A stretch of 64,000 nucleotides of DNA, from positions 434,001 through 498,000 of the forward strand of contig NZ_JAHWDQ010000003.1 of the NCBI RefSeq assembly GCF_019312595.1, given 5' to 3'. Position 1 is the stretch's first letter. Every line of letters begins with the position of its first letter. The stretch comes from Zhongshania aquimaris (GTDB lineage Bacteria > Pseudomonadota > Gammaproteobacteria > Pseudomonadales > Spongiibacteraceae). The notes beneath the pieces were generated by a model. That model saw only the letters and a list, made by a program, of their open reading frames with translations. It had not been told where the DNA came from and did not search any database. This document shows, piece by piece, positions 45,732-55,207 of this stretch. Both the position numbers and the translations under genes were made by a program.

Positions 45732-46235
45732 CTACGCTGCAGCGACGGTGACATCCTTTATTGTCAGGAGTTTGTCGATATCCAACAAAATCAGCATCTT
45801 GTCATCTACCGTCGATAAGCCCTTGATAAAATCTGCGCGCACATTTCCACCGAAGTCCGGCATCGCCTGAACGGTTTGCTCGTCAACGCGATAAACTTCT
45901 GACACCGCATCGACGACCATGCCAATGGTGCGCGCCTTATCCGCATTCTCTACACGGACGACAATAATCACTGTGGTAGGGCCAAACTCAATTGATTGCA
46001 TTGCAAAACGTTTACGCAGGTCAATAATTGGCACGATCGCGCCACGCAAATTCATCACGCCGAGCACATAGCTAGGCGAACTCGGTATGGGAGTGACGGT
46101 ATCCCACCCTTGAATACCCTGTACGCGAAGAATTTCCACACCGTATTCTTCACCATTTAGCATAAACGTAAGATATTGGTTTGTGTCTGCGTGAAGCATG
46201 TCTGCAGGAGATAGCTGTAAGTTCTCAGTACTCAT
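45732..46235 (-). CDS. cheW: Chemotaxis coupling protein CheW
   Basis: A 167-residue CheW: YLTFMLNGEEYGVEILRVQGIQGW, YVLGVMNLRGAIVPIIDLRKRF and MVVDAVSEVYRV are the standard conserved parts. It bridges CheA and the receptor. It follows cheA by 20 bases and has AGGAAATG before its ATG. Confidence 0.95.
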   Translation of the reverse strand: MSTENLQLSPADMLHADTNQYLTFMLNGEEYGVEILRVQGIQGWDTVTPIPSSPSYVLGVMNLRGAIVPIIDLRKRFAMQSIEFGPTTVIIVVRVENADKARTIGMVVDAVSEVYRVDEQTVQAMPDFGGNVRADFIKGLSTVDDKMLILLDIDKLLTIKDVTVAAA

Positions 46236-46255
46236 TTACATTTCCTCGCTTGTCA

Positions 46256-48322
46256 TCAAGCCGCACTTGATTGCGGTGCATTCTCTAGCTGGCGCATATC
46301 TATGCTGTGCACTAAACCCGGCACATCAATAATTAGCGCAACATTGCCATCACCGAGAATAGTGGCTCCGGCAAGGCCTTTTACAGGCAAATAATTTTCT
46401 TCTAAACTTTTAATCACTACCTGCTGCTGTTCCATTAGCTCATCAACGAACAAGCCCATTTTCTTGCCATCGCTCTCGACTACAACGAGCAACTCGCCCT
46501 TTTTCTCTTCGGAATCACTAAAGAGGGTTTCAGATGACATATTGAATGCTTCATGCAGCCTGATGACGGGAATATAATCGTCTCGCAAACGGTAGACATT
46601 GCCAGTACCCACAACCTTGCTGATTTGCCCCTTTGAAACGAGTACGGTCTCAACTATCGATAGCAGCGAGAAGATGTAAACTTGGTCGCCTACCCGCACC
46701 AATTGCCCATCCAAAATCGCCAGGGTCAACGGCAGTCGAATCTTTAGCGTAGAGCCCTGCCCCAGTGTTGATTGCAAATCTATTCGGCCGCCTAAATCTA
46801 AAATATTACGGCGCACCACATCCATACCGACACCACGCCCAGACAAGTCGCTGACCTGATCCGCGGTCGAAAAGCCAGGTTGAAATATCAGGTTATTAAT
46901 TTGATCATCGCTTAGCACTTCACCAGCCGCGACAATCCCGCGCTCGATCGCTTTTTGCAGAATTTTACTGCGATTCAACCCCGCGCCATCGTCACTTACT
47001 TTAATGACGATATTACCGCCTTCATGGTAGGCACTTAGGTGTAAGACGCCTGTTTCTGGCTTACCCGCCGCGATTCTATCAGCTGGCATTTCAATGCCAT
47101 GATCAAGGGAATTTCGCACTAAATGCACTAGTGGATCACTCATTTTTTCTAATACGGTTTTATCAAGCTCGGTGTTCTCACCCGACAACTTCAACTCTAC
47201 TTTTTTGCCTAGCTTAGTACTCATATCACGCACCAAGCGCTTAAAACGGCTAAAGCTGGCACCAATAGGCAGCATTCGAATTTGCATTGCACTTTCTTGT
47301 AACTCACGGGTGTGGCGTTCAAGCACCAGCAAACCATCGCGTAAGCCCTGCGCGTCGCCGCCAGCATTTTCTTTATCGCCAAAACGAGCAAGCATCGACT
47401 GAGTGATCACAAGTTCGCCGACGAGATTAAGTAACATGTCTATTTTATCGATGCTAACTCGAATCGACCCACTGTCTTTAGGAGCTGACTGAGTAGCGGC
47501 TTGCTTCGGCGCCGCAACAACTTGTGCGCTCGGCGCATCGGTTTGCTCAGTGGATTCCGCCAACTTATTTTCGGGCACGTCCGCGTCTTCTTTCTGTAAA
47601 GCCTCAATGCGAATTTCACTTTGATTGCTAACCCACTCAAAGACATCTACGACAGCCGCCTTTTCTATATCGCCACGCAGCTCTATGTCCCAGCTGGTGT
47701 AGCACGATTCCGGATCCATGCTATCAAAATCAGCGTCATCGCCTAGGGAAGACACAATTGACATATCTCCCATGGCGGCTAATTCCCGCAGCAAACGTTT
47801 AGGCTCATTGCCGGTTTTAAATATATTTGACTCTGGCGCGTAGTGAATTTTCCAACCCCGCGAAGGCACTGCAGACGAGGCAGACACAGGCTTTTTAACA
47901 GGCTGAGATTTAATCCCGGCCGGCGCCTTATTATTTAATAATGCATCGATCTTTTGCTGAACAGAATCGATATTCCCTTGATCCGCCTCAGTCTGGTTTT
48001 GACTCGCCGCGAGCATATCGCGAATACAATCAACGGATGCCAGTAAAACCTCGATAACCTCTTCAGTCGCATCGCGCTGCCCCGAGCGCATCTCATCGAG
48101 AATAGTCTCTACACCATGAGTAAAACTTGAAATATTGAGGAAGCCGAAAGTGGCTGCACCGCCCTTCATTGAGTGAGCGGCTCGAAATATATTATTAATG
48201 GTTTCTATGTCGGTATTTTCAGGTGTCAGATTTAGTAAACCCGACTCCATTACATCAACACCCTCTGCGCTTTCCTCAAAGAAAATCGCATGAATTTCCG
48301 CCATATCAAGGTCGAGGGACAT
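46256..48322 (-). CDS. cheA: Chemotaxis histidine kinase CheA
   Basis: A 688-residue CheA. HPt domain with H50 (RAAHSMKGGAATFGF); a variable linker and docking region (140-280); dimerisation domain (GSIRVSIDKIDMLLNLVGELVITQS); ATPase with N-box LVHLVRNSLDHGIE, G1 VSDDGAGLN and GRGVGMDVVRRNI; and a C-terminal CheW-like regulatory domain. It phosphorylates CheY and CheB. Its ATG lies one base after the cheY stop, with AAAAGGA upstream. Confidence 0.96.
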   Translation of the reverse strand: MSLDLDMAEIHAIFFEESAEGVDVMESGLLNLTPENTDIETINNIFRAAHSMKGGAATFGFLNISSFTHGVETILDEMRSGQRDATEEVIEVLLASVDCIRDMLAASQNQTEADQGNIDSVQQKIDALLNNKAPAGIKSQPVKKPVSASSAVPSRGWKIHYAPESNIFKTGNEPKRLLRELAAMGDMSIVSSLGDDADFDSMDPESCYTSWDIELRGDIEKAAVVDVFEWVSNQSEIRIEALQKEDADVPENKLAESTEQTDAPSAQVVAAPKQAATQSAPKDSGSIRVSIDKIDMLLNLVGELVITQSMLARFGDKENAGGDAQGLRDGLLVLERHTRELQESAMQIRMLPIGASFSRFKRLVRDMSTKLGKKVELKLSGENTELDKTVLEKMSDPLVHLVRNSLDHGIEMPADRIAAGKPETGVLHLSAYHEGGNIVIKVSDDGAGLNRSKILQKAIERGIVAAGEVLSDDQINNLIFQPGFSTADQVSDLSGRGVGMDVVRRNILDLGGRIDLQSTLGQGSTLKIRLPLTLAILDGQLVRVGDQVYIFSLLSIVETVLVSKGQISKVVGTGNVYRLRDDYIPVIRLHEAFNMSSETLFSDSEEKKGELLVVVESDGKKMGLFVDELMEQQQVVIKSLEENYLPVKGLAGATILGDGNVALIIDVPGLVHSIDMRQLENAPQSSAA

Positions 48323-48323
48323 A

Positions 48324-48698
48324 TCAGTTCCTTTTCGGTTCTAGGACACGATCAAGGATGCGCAGCAGTGCTTCAGCATCAAACGGCTTCACAATCCAGC
48401 CGGTCGCCCCCGCGTCTTTACCACGCATTTTCATTTCCTGCGCAGATTCGGTTGTCAGCACCAGAATTGGTGTAAAGCGGTATGATGGCAGGCGCCGTAA
48501 CTCAGCTGTCAGGGTAATACCATCCATTTTGGGCATATGGACATCGGTTAGAACAACATCTACCCCATGTTCCTTAGCAAAGGACAAAGCATCGGTGCCG
48601 TCTTCAGCTGAATGGACATCATGGCCCGCCTTACGCAGCGTCATTGACACCAATTGGCGCATGGATGGAGAATCGTCAACCGCAAGTATGCTGGCCAT
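48324..48698 (-). CDS. cheY: Single-domain response regulator, CheY type (copy 1)
   Basis: A 124-residue receiver: D8/D9 acid pocket, phosphoacceptor D52 (VVLTDVHMPKMDG), LVLTTES and GWIVKPFD. It is first in the leftward operon and directly precedes cheA. The ATG at 48698 with GAGGGTG is chosen over a start 14 codons upstream. It is more like the CheY of non-flagellar or hybrid systems than copy 2 is. Confidence 0.93.
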   Translation of the reverse strand: MASILAVDDSPSMRQLVSMTLRKAGHDVHSAEDGTDALSFAKEHGVDVVLTDVHMPKMDGITLTAELRRLPSYRFTPILVLTTESAQEMKMRGKDAGATGWIVKPFDAEALLRILDRVLEPKRN

Positions 48699-48851
48699 AA
48701 ATAAGTCACACCCTCTTATTCTGTTGGGCTTAAATTGCAATCACGCTAAGCAGCCGGTGTTTGCAAAGGCCGCATGACAGACAGATCTTATGATCGCAGT
48801 AGACTAATTCAGTGCTCGACTAGATATTCGTAATTGTACTGACCGTTGCGG

Positions 48852-49634
48852 TCAATCCTTCAGCAAAGCTGCGGCACTAGCGACAAGCGTCATGATGAAT
48901 AAAAACCATTTAAGGCCTTTGGGACTCGCCTTAATTGCTATACGGACACCTATTTTTGCGCCCACCACGGTACCCAAAGCGAGTATCAGGCCAGGAAGCC
49001 ACGCCACCAACCCTTGCCAGATAAAAACCGCCAGCGCAGCAACCGTTAACGCCGCAGTGCAGACCATTTTTATAGCGTTGGTTTTAACAAGGTCATAACG
49101 CAAGCTACCGGCAAGCGCGGCGATAAGAATAAAACCTACCCCTGCTTGAACAAAGCCGCCGTAAACTCCGGCAAAGAAGAGTGTCCATTTGGCATTAGGC
49201 GAATCCGCCATCGATAAAGCCGGGGTACCTAGCGGTGGAGCAACTACATTCGGACGAATTAAAATGACCAACGCCATCGATACCATCGCAAATAGCAATG
49301 CCGGCTTTAACCATTCGCTGGGTGCGAAAGCAGCGACAACAGCACCTAGCAAGGACCCCAACAGGGTTGGCTTTAAAATACCTAGAAGGTCGTGACGTAC
49401 GAGCTGGCCATGCCGATCAAAGTCCTTGGCACCTGTTACCGATTGAGCGAGCACGCCTAGGCGATTTGTTGCATTGGCGACGTCCGCCGGCAAGCCCATC
49501 AGCATCAAGGCTGGCAATGTTAAATTAGACCCACCTCCGGCAAGGGTGTTGATAATTCCGGCAATAAGTCCTACAAACACTAGCATGGCCGCAAAGATGG
49601 GGCTTACAGCATAGCCTGAATTTAACTCAAACAC
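48852..49634 (-). CDS. TauE/SafE (TSUP) family membrane transporter
   Basis: A 260-residue protein with about eight helices in two halves. The family signatures are GLIAGIINTLAGGGSNLTLPALMLMG and FFAGVYGGFVQAGVGFILIAALAG. TSUP proteins export sulfite, sulfoacetate or other organosulfur anions. The start is a GTG at 49634 with GGAG seven bases before. Substrate not known; the gene lies between the che operon and a small membrane protein gene. Confidence 0.85.
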   Translation of the reverse strand: MFELNSGYAVSPIFAAMLVFVGLIAGIINTLAGGGSNLTLPALMLMGLPADVANATNRLGVLAQSVTGAKDFDRHGQLVRHDLLGILKPTLLGSLLGAVVAAFAPSEWLKPALLFAMVSMALVILIRPNVVAPPLGTPALSMADSPNAKWTLFFAGVYGGFVQAGVGFILIAALAGSLRYDLVKTNAIKMVCTAALTVAALAVFIWQGLVAWLPGLILALGTVVGAKIGVRIAIKASPKGLKWFLFIMTLVASAAALLKD

Positions 49635-49847
49635 CTGCCAACTCCGTTGAACTAAAACTCAGTGATAGCTCGCCAGTACAGCTAAGATCCAATGGCGCAG
49701 AATACCGTACAAATATGCATAACACGCATCCAGATAAGTACAACTTCGCATCGAAACTCAAAATGGCTTGTCTATACTACCACCTATCATTTAGTCATTT
49801 TCTAACACGTAATAATACTTCTCTTTATCTAATAAAAGGAGGTCACA

Positions 49848-50006
49848 ATGACAAATTCTAAGGCAATCAGCATAGGCATTCCGGTCGCTGCCAATGTCGT
49901 TCTAATTGGCGCCTCCGGTGCAGCAAGTCAACTTAGCATGGGCACATTACCGGCTATTGCACTCGTCATTGCCTTAATACTCAGCGCTACCGCGCTAAGC
50001 AACTAA
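49848..50006 (+). CDS. Small single-helix membrane protein
   Basis: A 52-residue frame with a near-perfect ribosome binding site (AAAGGAGGT) six bases before the ATG. The protein is hydrophobic, rich in Ala, Ile, Ser and Gly, with a first segment (ISIGIPVAANVVLIGASGA) and a second one (LPAIALVIALILSATAL). No family recognised. It stands alone between the TSUP and HPt genes. Confidence 0.65.
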   Translation: MTNSKAISIGIPVAANVVLIGASGAASQLSMGTLPAIALVIALILSATALSN

Positions 50007-50205
50007 GCTCAGCGCTGCATCAAGCCCATGGCAGCTGTAAATTGCACTTGGGCTTCGGCATGGCCCTTTCGGTTTATCAAAAGTAAAAAACCATCTCATC
50101 CTAGTAATCATGCGCAGCAAAACGTGTATTATCGCGCTACAGCTAGGCAGAAAGTCTGCTTGACCGCGATTGATGCATGAGCGAAGCAGCGAACATGAGG
50201 ATGAT

Positions 50206-50556
50206 ATGATAATCGACCACCATCGGGTGAACGAGATTACTCGAAACAACAGCAAATTACTTAAATCAATATCACAACTGTTTCTCAACGAACTTCCTGA
50301 TATGATCAAAGCAGTTGACACTGCGTACCAGCAAAACGATCGGCAAAGCATAGCAAAGGCGATACATCGCTTAAAAAGCGCCTTGGGAAACTTCGTGAAC
50401 AGCGAGTACTACAAAGAGTTTTCGCAACTTGAAGCCTCAGCCAGCGGCATGACCGCCCCTGTAATCCACCTAAACGAATGGCTGAGTCAGTGGGAGAAGG
50501 CTAAATTAGATTTAGAAACACTGGTTGTAGACCTTAAAGAGATGGCAGGAATATAG
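50206..50556 (+). CDS. HPt (histidine phosphotransfer) protein
   Basis: A 116-residue helical protein with the HPt motif AIHRLKSALGNF; H54 is the likely phosphorylated residue. It probably passes phosphate to the receiver domain of the next gene, seven bases on. I chose the ATG at 50206, preceded by GAGGATG; starts up to 12 codons earlier are possible. No cognate hybrid kinase is visible in the window. Confidence 0.82.
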   Translation: MIIDHHRVNEITRNNSKLLKSISQLFLNELPDMIKAVDTAYQQNDRQSIAKAIHRLKSALGNFVNSEYYKEFSQLEASASGMTAPVIHLNEWLSQWEKAKLDLETLVVDLKEMAGI

Positions 50557-50563
50557 ACAATCC

Positions 50564-51454
50564 ATGGATGTATTAATTGTCGACGATGACGCAGTAACCC
50601 GCTTTGCGCTCTGCTCTGCCTTAGAGGAATGGGGCTTTATACCTGTTGTTGCAGAAAACGCCGATCAGGCTCTAGAAAAACTTGCCACCGAAACCACACC
50701 TCACTTACTCATCATCGACTGGTCAATGCCCGGGATGAGTGGCCCAGATTTATGTAAGCACATCCGCGAGCGAGAAGACGGCCAATTTTTTTACATCCTT
50801 ATGCTGACCGGCAAAGAAGGCAACGAGGCGATTATTGAAGCCATGGAGGCCGGGGCAGACGACTTCCTGAGCAAGCCTTTTGATCACCGCGTTTTAAAAG
50901 TACGGATCGCCGCAGGCAGCCGTATTGTTCGCCTAGAACAAACCCTCAACCAGCTGGCATCGCGGGACGCACTCACCCAGTGCTGGAACCGGCGCATGAT
51001 CGACGAGCTATTTGCCAACAGCATTGCCGAATCAACACGAAAGCACAGCATATTTTCACTAATGGTAATAGATATAGACCATTTCAAAGCCGTCAATGAT
51101 ACCTACGGTCACGCCGCAGGGGATAACGCTCTAAAGCATGTGGTCAATATTTTAAACATCAATCTTAGAGAGTACGATCAAGTCGGTCGCTACGGTGGCG
51201 AAGAGTTTGTGGTACTCCTACCCGCCACCGACCAAAATGAAGCCTGGGGTGTCGCCGAGCGAATTCGATCGGCAATCCAGTTCCAGCCAACGATTCTCGG
51301 CGACGACAGAAAAATAGATTTAACGGTGAGTATCGGTATTGCGGAATTTGATCGCAATCGCGATGCGAATCAGAGTGCGTTCTTTGAACGAGCGGATAAA
51401 GCACTATATACCGCTAAACAAACCGGGCGAAACCGGATAGTAAGCTCAGATTAA
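50564..51454 (+). CDS. Response regulator with GGDEF domain (diguanylate cyclase)
   Basis: A 296-residue protein: receiver domain (D7-D9 acid pocket, phosphoacceptor D52 in LLIIDWSMPGMSG, Lys in SKPFD), short linker, then a GGDEF domain with GGEEF at 211-215 and an intact inhibitory site R202-x2-D205. It should make c-di-GMP under control of phosphorylation, with product inhibition. The HPt gene just upstream probably encodes its phosphodonor. Confidence 0.93.
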   Translation: MDVLIVDDDAVTRFALCSALEEWGFIPVVAENADQALEKLATETTPHLLIIDWSMPGMSGPDLCKHIREREDGQFFYILMLTGKEGNEAIIEAMEAGADDFLSKPFDHRVLKVRIAAGSRIVRLEQTLNQLASRDALTQCWNRRMIDELFANSIAESTRKHSIFSLMVIDIDHFKAVNDTYGHAAGDNALKHVVNILNINLREYDQVGRYGGEEFVVLLPATDQNEAWGVAERIRSAIQFQPTILGDDRKIDLTVSIGIAEFDRNRDANQSAFFERADKALYTAKQTGRNRIVSSD

Positions 51455-51534
51455 TTCGCCTTAATAATAGCGCCACTCAACATCCGTAAATGATAAAACA
51501 CGTAAAATAAAAAATTACAGCGGAAAACGGCACC

Positions 51535-52290
51535 GTGGACACAATAGCCCCACCCCCACTTTTACTTTCACTCAGTGAGCTCTGGCGCGCCAGTGCCGAG
51601 CTTTCAATGCTCGCCCTCGGCGGCACCTCACTGAAAAACACCCCAAAAGGCGACGGCCATCCCGTCTTGACCCTTCCCGGCTATGGTGGCGCCGACGGCT
51701 GCATGGCACCACTGCGATATTTTCTACAAAGTCGAGGATACGCCACCTACGGCTGGGGACTGGGTAGAAACATACCGCCGACACGTATCACCAGCTTGGA
51801 GGAAATGAACAACTTTCAAACAGAAATACTCGAGCGCCTGCACGACAAAATCTGCAACGTACACAATGCGACCGGCCAAAAGGTCAGTTTGGTCGGGTGG
51901 AGCCTAGGTGGCAATTACGCAAACTTGCTCGCCCAGAAACATCCAAACCTAATAAGACAAGTGATTACCCTGGGCACTCCCTATGGAGATCCTCGCGGCA
52001 CCGCAGCCTGGAATGTATTAAAGCGCTTAAATCGCGGCACAAAATCTGACGAGTCGCAAGATACAGACGCGTGGTCAACAAGTAGCAACGGAAGCCGCGA
52101 GGTACCCACAACCGCTATTTACAGCCCGGTCGATGGCATTGTCTCGCCCCAAATAGCGAAATTAAGCGCTGCAAACACCTGCAATATTGCGGTTCAATCA
52201 AGCCATATCGGCTTTGCTATCAATCCCAAAGTTTATCGCGTTGTCGCCGAAATTTTAGCAAAACCGGAGCTATACTGTAGCAAGGCGTAG
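51535..52290 (+). CDS. Alpha/beta hydrolase, lipase-like
   Basis: A 251-residue alpha/beta hydrolase with nucleophile GWSLGG, acid in YSPVDGIV and base in SSHIGF, and the opening HPVLTLPGYGGADGCM. The pattern (LITLGTPYGDPRG-like loop after the elbow) is like triacylglycerol lipases or PGAP1-type esterases. No signal peptide is seen, so it is probably cytoplasmic. Starts at GTG. It is a single gene. Confidence 0.82.
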   Translation: MDTIAPPPLLLSLSELWRASAELSMLALGGTSLKNTPKGDGHPVLTLPGYGGADGCMAPLRYFLQSRGYATYGWGLGRNIPPTRITSLEEMNNFQTEILERLHDKICNVHNATGQKVSLVGWSLGGNYANLLAQKHPNLIRQVITLGTPYGDPRGTAAWNVLKRLNRGTKSDESQDTDAWSTSSNGSREVPTTAIYSPVDGIVSPQIAKLSAANTCNIAVQSSHIGFAINPKVYRVVAEILAKPELYCSKA

Positions 52291-52578
52291 TCGTGATCAG
52301 CACAACACCCTACCGCCTATAAATTGCATAAAGTGAATCAAGGGCAATAATCATTCAATTATGCGTAATGTTTAACAGTAATAATAACGCAGCCCAAACA
52401 TTAACAAACGTTAATAGTCTCATTTTCAGAACGCAGACGCCGTGCCAACTGCTACCGCGGATAGTATCGAAGAAAAACTACTTCAAGCGGATTATGCCTG
52501 CGTTGCGATTTAATGGTTAATATGCTTTAACTAATGCACTGCATTAATAACAATAAAGACCCGAAACGGAGCTCTTAC

Positions 52579-55119
52579 GTGAAAAAATTAACGCCGATAG
52601 TATCAGGACTGTGTGCATTCACCGTCTCAATGAGTAGCCCAGCTTTTTCCCAAACCGAGGTAAAAAAATCGGGTTACGCCCTAGAGGAAGTGATTGTTAC
52701 CGCCCAAAAGAAAGCAGAATCACTACAGGATACCCCCATATCGCTTACCGCTTTTGGTGAAGAGCGACTCGAAATCGACGGTATCAGCAACCTTGGCGAT
52801 ATCGGTTCGAAAGTACCAAGCTTAACGATCGAACCCTTCCCCATTAACAATGCCACCTTGCGTATATTTATCCGGGGTATTGGTATTGCCGATGTACAGG
52901 TCACCCAAGATCCACCAGTGGGCATTTATGTCGACGGTGTTTATATCGCTCGCTCTACCGGCACCGCGCTAGACGTTGCCGAACTACAGCGAATAGAAGT
53001 ATTGCGGGGACCACAAGGAACCCTGTACGGGCGCAACACCACTGGCGGTGCCATCAACTTAATTACCAAGCGCCCCACTACCGATGCCTTTGAATTCAAG
53101 CAAAAATTCACTGTGGGTAATCGCGGCCTATTTACCTCTAAAACCTCGGCCAATATCCCGCTAGGCGATACCCTCGCAGCCAAAGTGGCATATCTCACCA
53201 CCCAGTCAGATGGTTTTATCGAAAACACCGGCCCAGGCGGTGACTTTGGCGACAAAGAAGTGTCTGGCTACCGAATAGATCTGCGCTGGGATATCAGCAG
53301 TAGCATGTCCCTCGACTACGCCTACGACAATTCAGACTTTGAATATTACAACTATATGTATCAGTCGATTAATCCGGCGATACAGAACAAAGGTCAAGCA
53401 GAGCCGATTCGCGAGTTCGCAGTAAGTGAATCTAAACACAGTCCCGATAGATTCAGCAGTATGGCCACAGCGAGAAATTTTGAGGCATCCACCACTGAAA
53501 TTGAAGGCCACTCATTTATTCTGACCAAAGACTTTGAAAATACGCAGTTCAAGTATATTGGCGCCTACCGAGAGCTACGAGACGCCTCCTACGCCGATTT
53601 GGGCGGCGGTCTTGGCTCAGAAGATTATCGCGTTGATTCACATGAATACTGTGGTCCATCAGTAGCGGCGGAAACCGGTTCCGACTGCCTACCTTTGGTA
53701 ATCCCCGTTATTACCCAGGAGCAGTTTTCCCACGAATTTCAGCTCAGCGGTTCACTATTTGACAATAGCTTAGACTACATTGTTGGCGCTTATTATTTCG
53801 AAGAAGAGGCTACCGAGAACAACTCACCGCTTCACCATCAATTTAGCGCAAAAATCAGCGACGGTATTATACCAATTCCAGTTTTGGGCGAGATTTTGGG
53901 TGGCGTCCTTATCGGTGCTGGGGACGTGCATTTAATGAATATGCTGTCCCAGCGCTACGATATCAAAAATGAAGCCAAGGCGATCTTCGGTCAATTTACT
54001 TGGACTCCAGATATATTTGATAAACGCATGCACTTAACACTAGGTGCGCGCTACTCGGAAGACTCACGCGAAGCGCTGAAAAATCAAACTGACAAAACCT
54101 ATATTGAAGTCCGGAGCCTAGATCTTGCCATTGACACCGAAGACCTCGGTCCACTGTCGCCCGTACTTGCTCAAGCCGGATTTTTACTCCCAGGCGATCG
54201 CAGTTTTGATAATGTGCTTGGCCAAAAAGACTTTGACGATACCTCATTCAGTTTTATTGGTGAGTTTGACCTGACTGACGACGTTAACATCTACGGTAAA
54301 TTTGTTCAGGCATATAAATCTGGCGGCTTTAACACCCGTGATCCACAGCGCGGTAGTACCGGTTTTGCGCCAGGCACACCTGGCAAAGGTGATGACACTG
54401 CCGTCGCTGCGGGTGATGGCAATGTCTATGGTTTCGGCTTTGCCGACGGATTTGACGAGGAGCGCGTTGCCTCTTTAGAAGCCGGTATTAAAAGCGAATT
54501 AATGGATCGTCGCCTGCGGATAAACGCCAATATATTCTTCAGTGAATACACGGATATTCAGCTCAACTTTATTCTAGGCGGCACCGTGGCGGACACCAAA
54601 GTCACCAACGCCGGCGAAGCAGAAATGCGCGGCCTGGAAACCGATATCACCTTCCTCGCTACCGAAAACCTGATGCTGATGCTCAATTACGCATTCCTAG
54701 ACGCGGAAGTGACAAAAGCGATAGACGAGTTCGGCAACGACGTTACCGATTCTTTCGGCTTTTATTCTTCCCCGGGAAATTCGTATACCGCTGCAGCAGA
54801 CTATACGGTCGGCCAGTACGATTGGGGGCAATTAGCCGTCAATCTAAGTTACAATTTCATGGATAGGCGCCGCGGCGGTGTAAGAAGCAGCAATGCGGTA
54901 AACACCTATATCGGCGACTACGGCTTAATCAATGGCCGTATTAGCTTCAGCGAAATCCCAGTCAGTAAATACGGCACGCTTTATGTCGGTCTATGGGGTA
55001 AAAACCTAGCTGACGAGGAGTTTGAAATTACCGCCGTTGACAACCTCCCCCACAGCGACAGAACCGTTATTTGGGGCGACCCAAGAAGTTATGGTGTTGA
55101 TGTTATTTATCAGTACTAA
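52579..55119 (+). CDS. TonB-dependent receptor
   Basis: An 846-residue outer-membrane receptor. Signal peptide to about residue 26 (SSPAFS), TonB box region LEEVIVTAQKKAESLQDTP, plug (about 45-160, with LRIFIRGIGIADVQ, VGIYVDGVYIARSTG and LRGPQGTLYGRNTTGGAIN) and a long barrel ending in a final aromatic residue (VIYQY). The plug is of the type common in sphingomonads and marine gammaproteobacteria for bulky organic substrates rather than siderophores. The GTG at 52579 with GGAG seven bases upstream is chosen; an ATG 15 codons before lacks a ribosome binding site. Confidence 0.9.
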   Translation: MKKLTPIVSGLCAFTVSMSSPAFSQTEVKKSGYALEEVIVTAQKKAESLQDTPISLTAFGEERLEIDGISNLGDIGSKVPSLTIEPFPINNATLRIFIRGIGIADVQVTQDPPVGIYVDGVYIARSTGTALDVAELQRIEVLRGPQGTLYGRNTTGGAINLITKRPTTDAFEFKQKFTVGNRGLFTSKTSANIPLGDTLAAKVAYLTTQSDGFIENTGPGGDFGDKEVSGYRIDLRWDISSSMSLDYAYDNSDFEYYNYMYQSINPAIQNKGQAEPIREFAVSESKHSPDRFSSMATARNFEASTTEIEGHSFILTKDFENTQFKYIGAYRELRDASYADLGGGLGSEDYRVDSHEYCGPSVAAETGSDCLPLVIPVITQEQFSHEFQLSGSLFDNSLDYIVGAYYFEEEATENNSPLHHQFSAKISDGIIPIPVLGEILGGVLIGAGDVHLMNMLSQRYDIKNEAKAIFGQFTWTPDIFDKRMHLTLGARYSEDSREALKNQTDKTYIEVRSLDLAIDTEDLGPLSPVLAQAGFLLPGDRSFDNVLGQKDFDDTSFSFIGEFDLTDDVNIYGKFVQAYKSGGFNTRDPQRGSTGFAPGTPGKGDDTAVAAGDGNVYGFGFADGFDEERVASLEAGIKSELMDRRLRINANIFFSEYTDIQLNFILGGTVADTKVTNAGEAEMRGLETDITFLATENLMLMLNYAFLDAEVTKAIDEFGNDVTDSFGFYSSPGNSYTAAADYTVGQYDWGQLAVNLSYNFMDRRRGGVRSSNAVNTYIGDYGLINGRISFSEIPVSKYGTLYVGLWGKNLADEEFEITAVDNLPHSDRTVIWGDPRSYGVDVIYQY

Positions 55120-55131
55120 GCGCGGGACAAT

Positions 55132-55159
55132 AAAAAAGGCAGCTTAGGCTGCCTTTTTT
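55132..55159. terminator. Bidirectional intrinsic terminator
   Basis: A 6-base stem GGCAGC/GCTGCC with a 4-base loop, flanked by A6 and T6, lies 12 bases after the TonB receptor stop and downstream of the convergent chrR-type gene, serving both. Confidence 0.9.
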
Positions 55160-55207
55160 GTTTTTAACGTCTTTCTCGCGTTTAAAGCACCGAATACATG
55201 CCCGCTA

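Noticed and set aside
52330-52380. Fur box upstream of the second TonB-dependent receptor
   Set aside because: Only about 10 of 19 positions match and the surrounding DNA is AT-rich; the receptor type also does not suggest iron.
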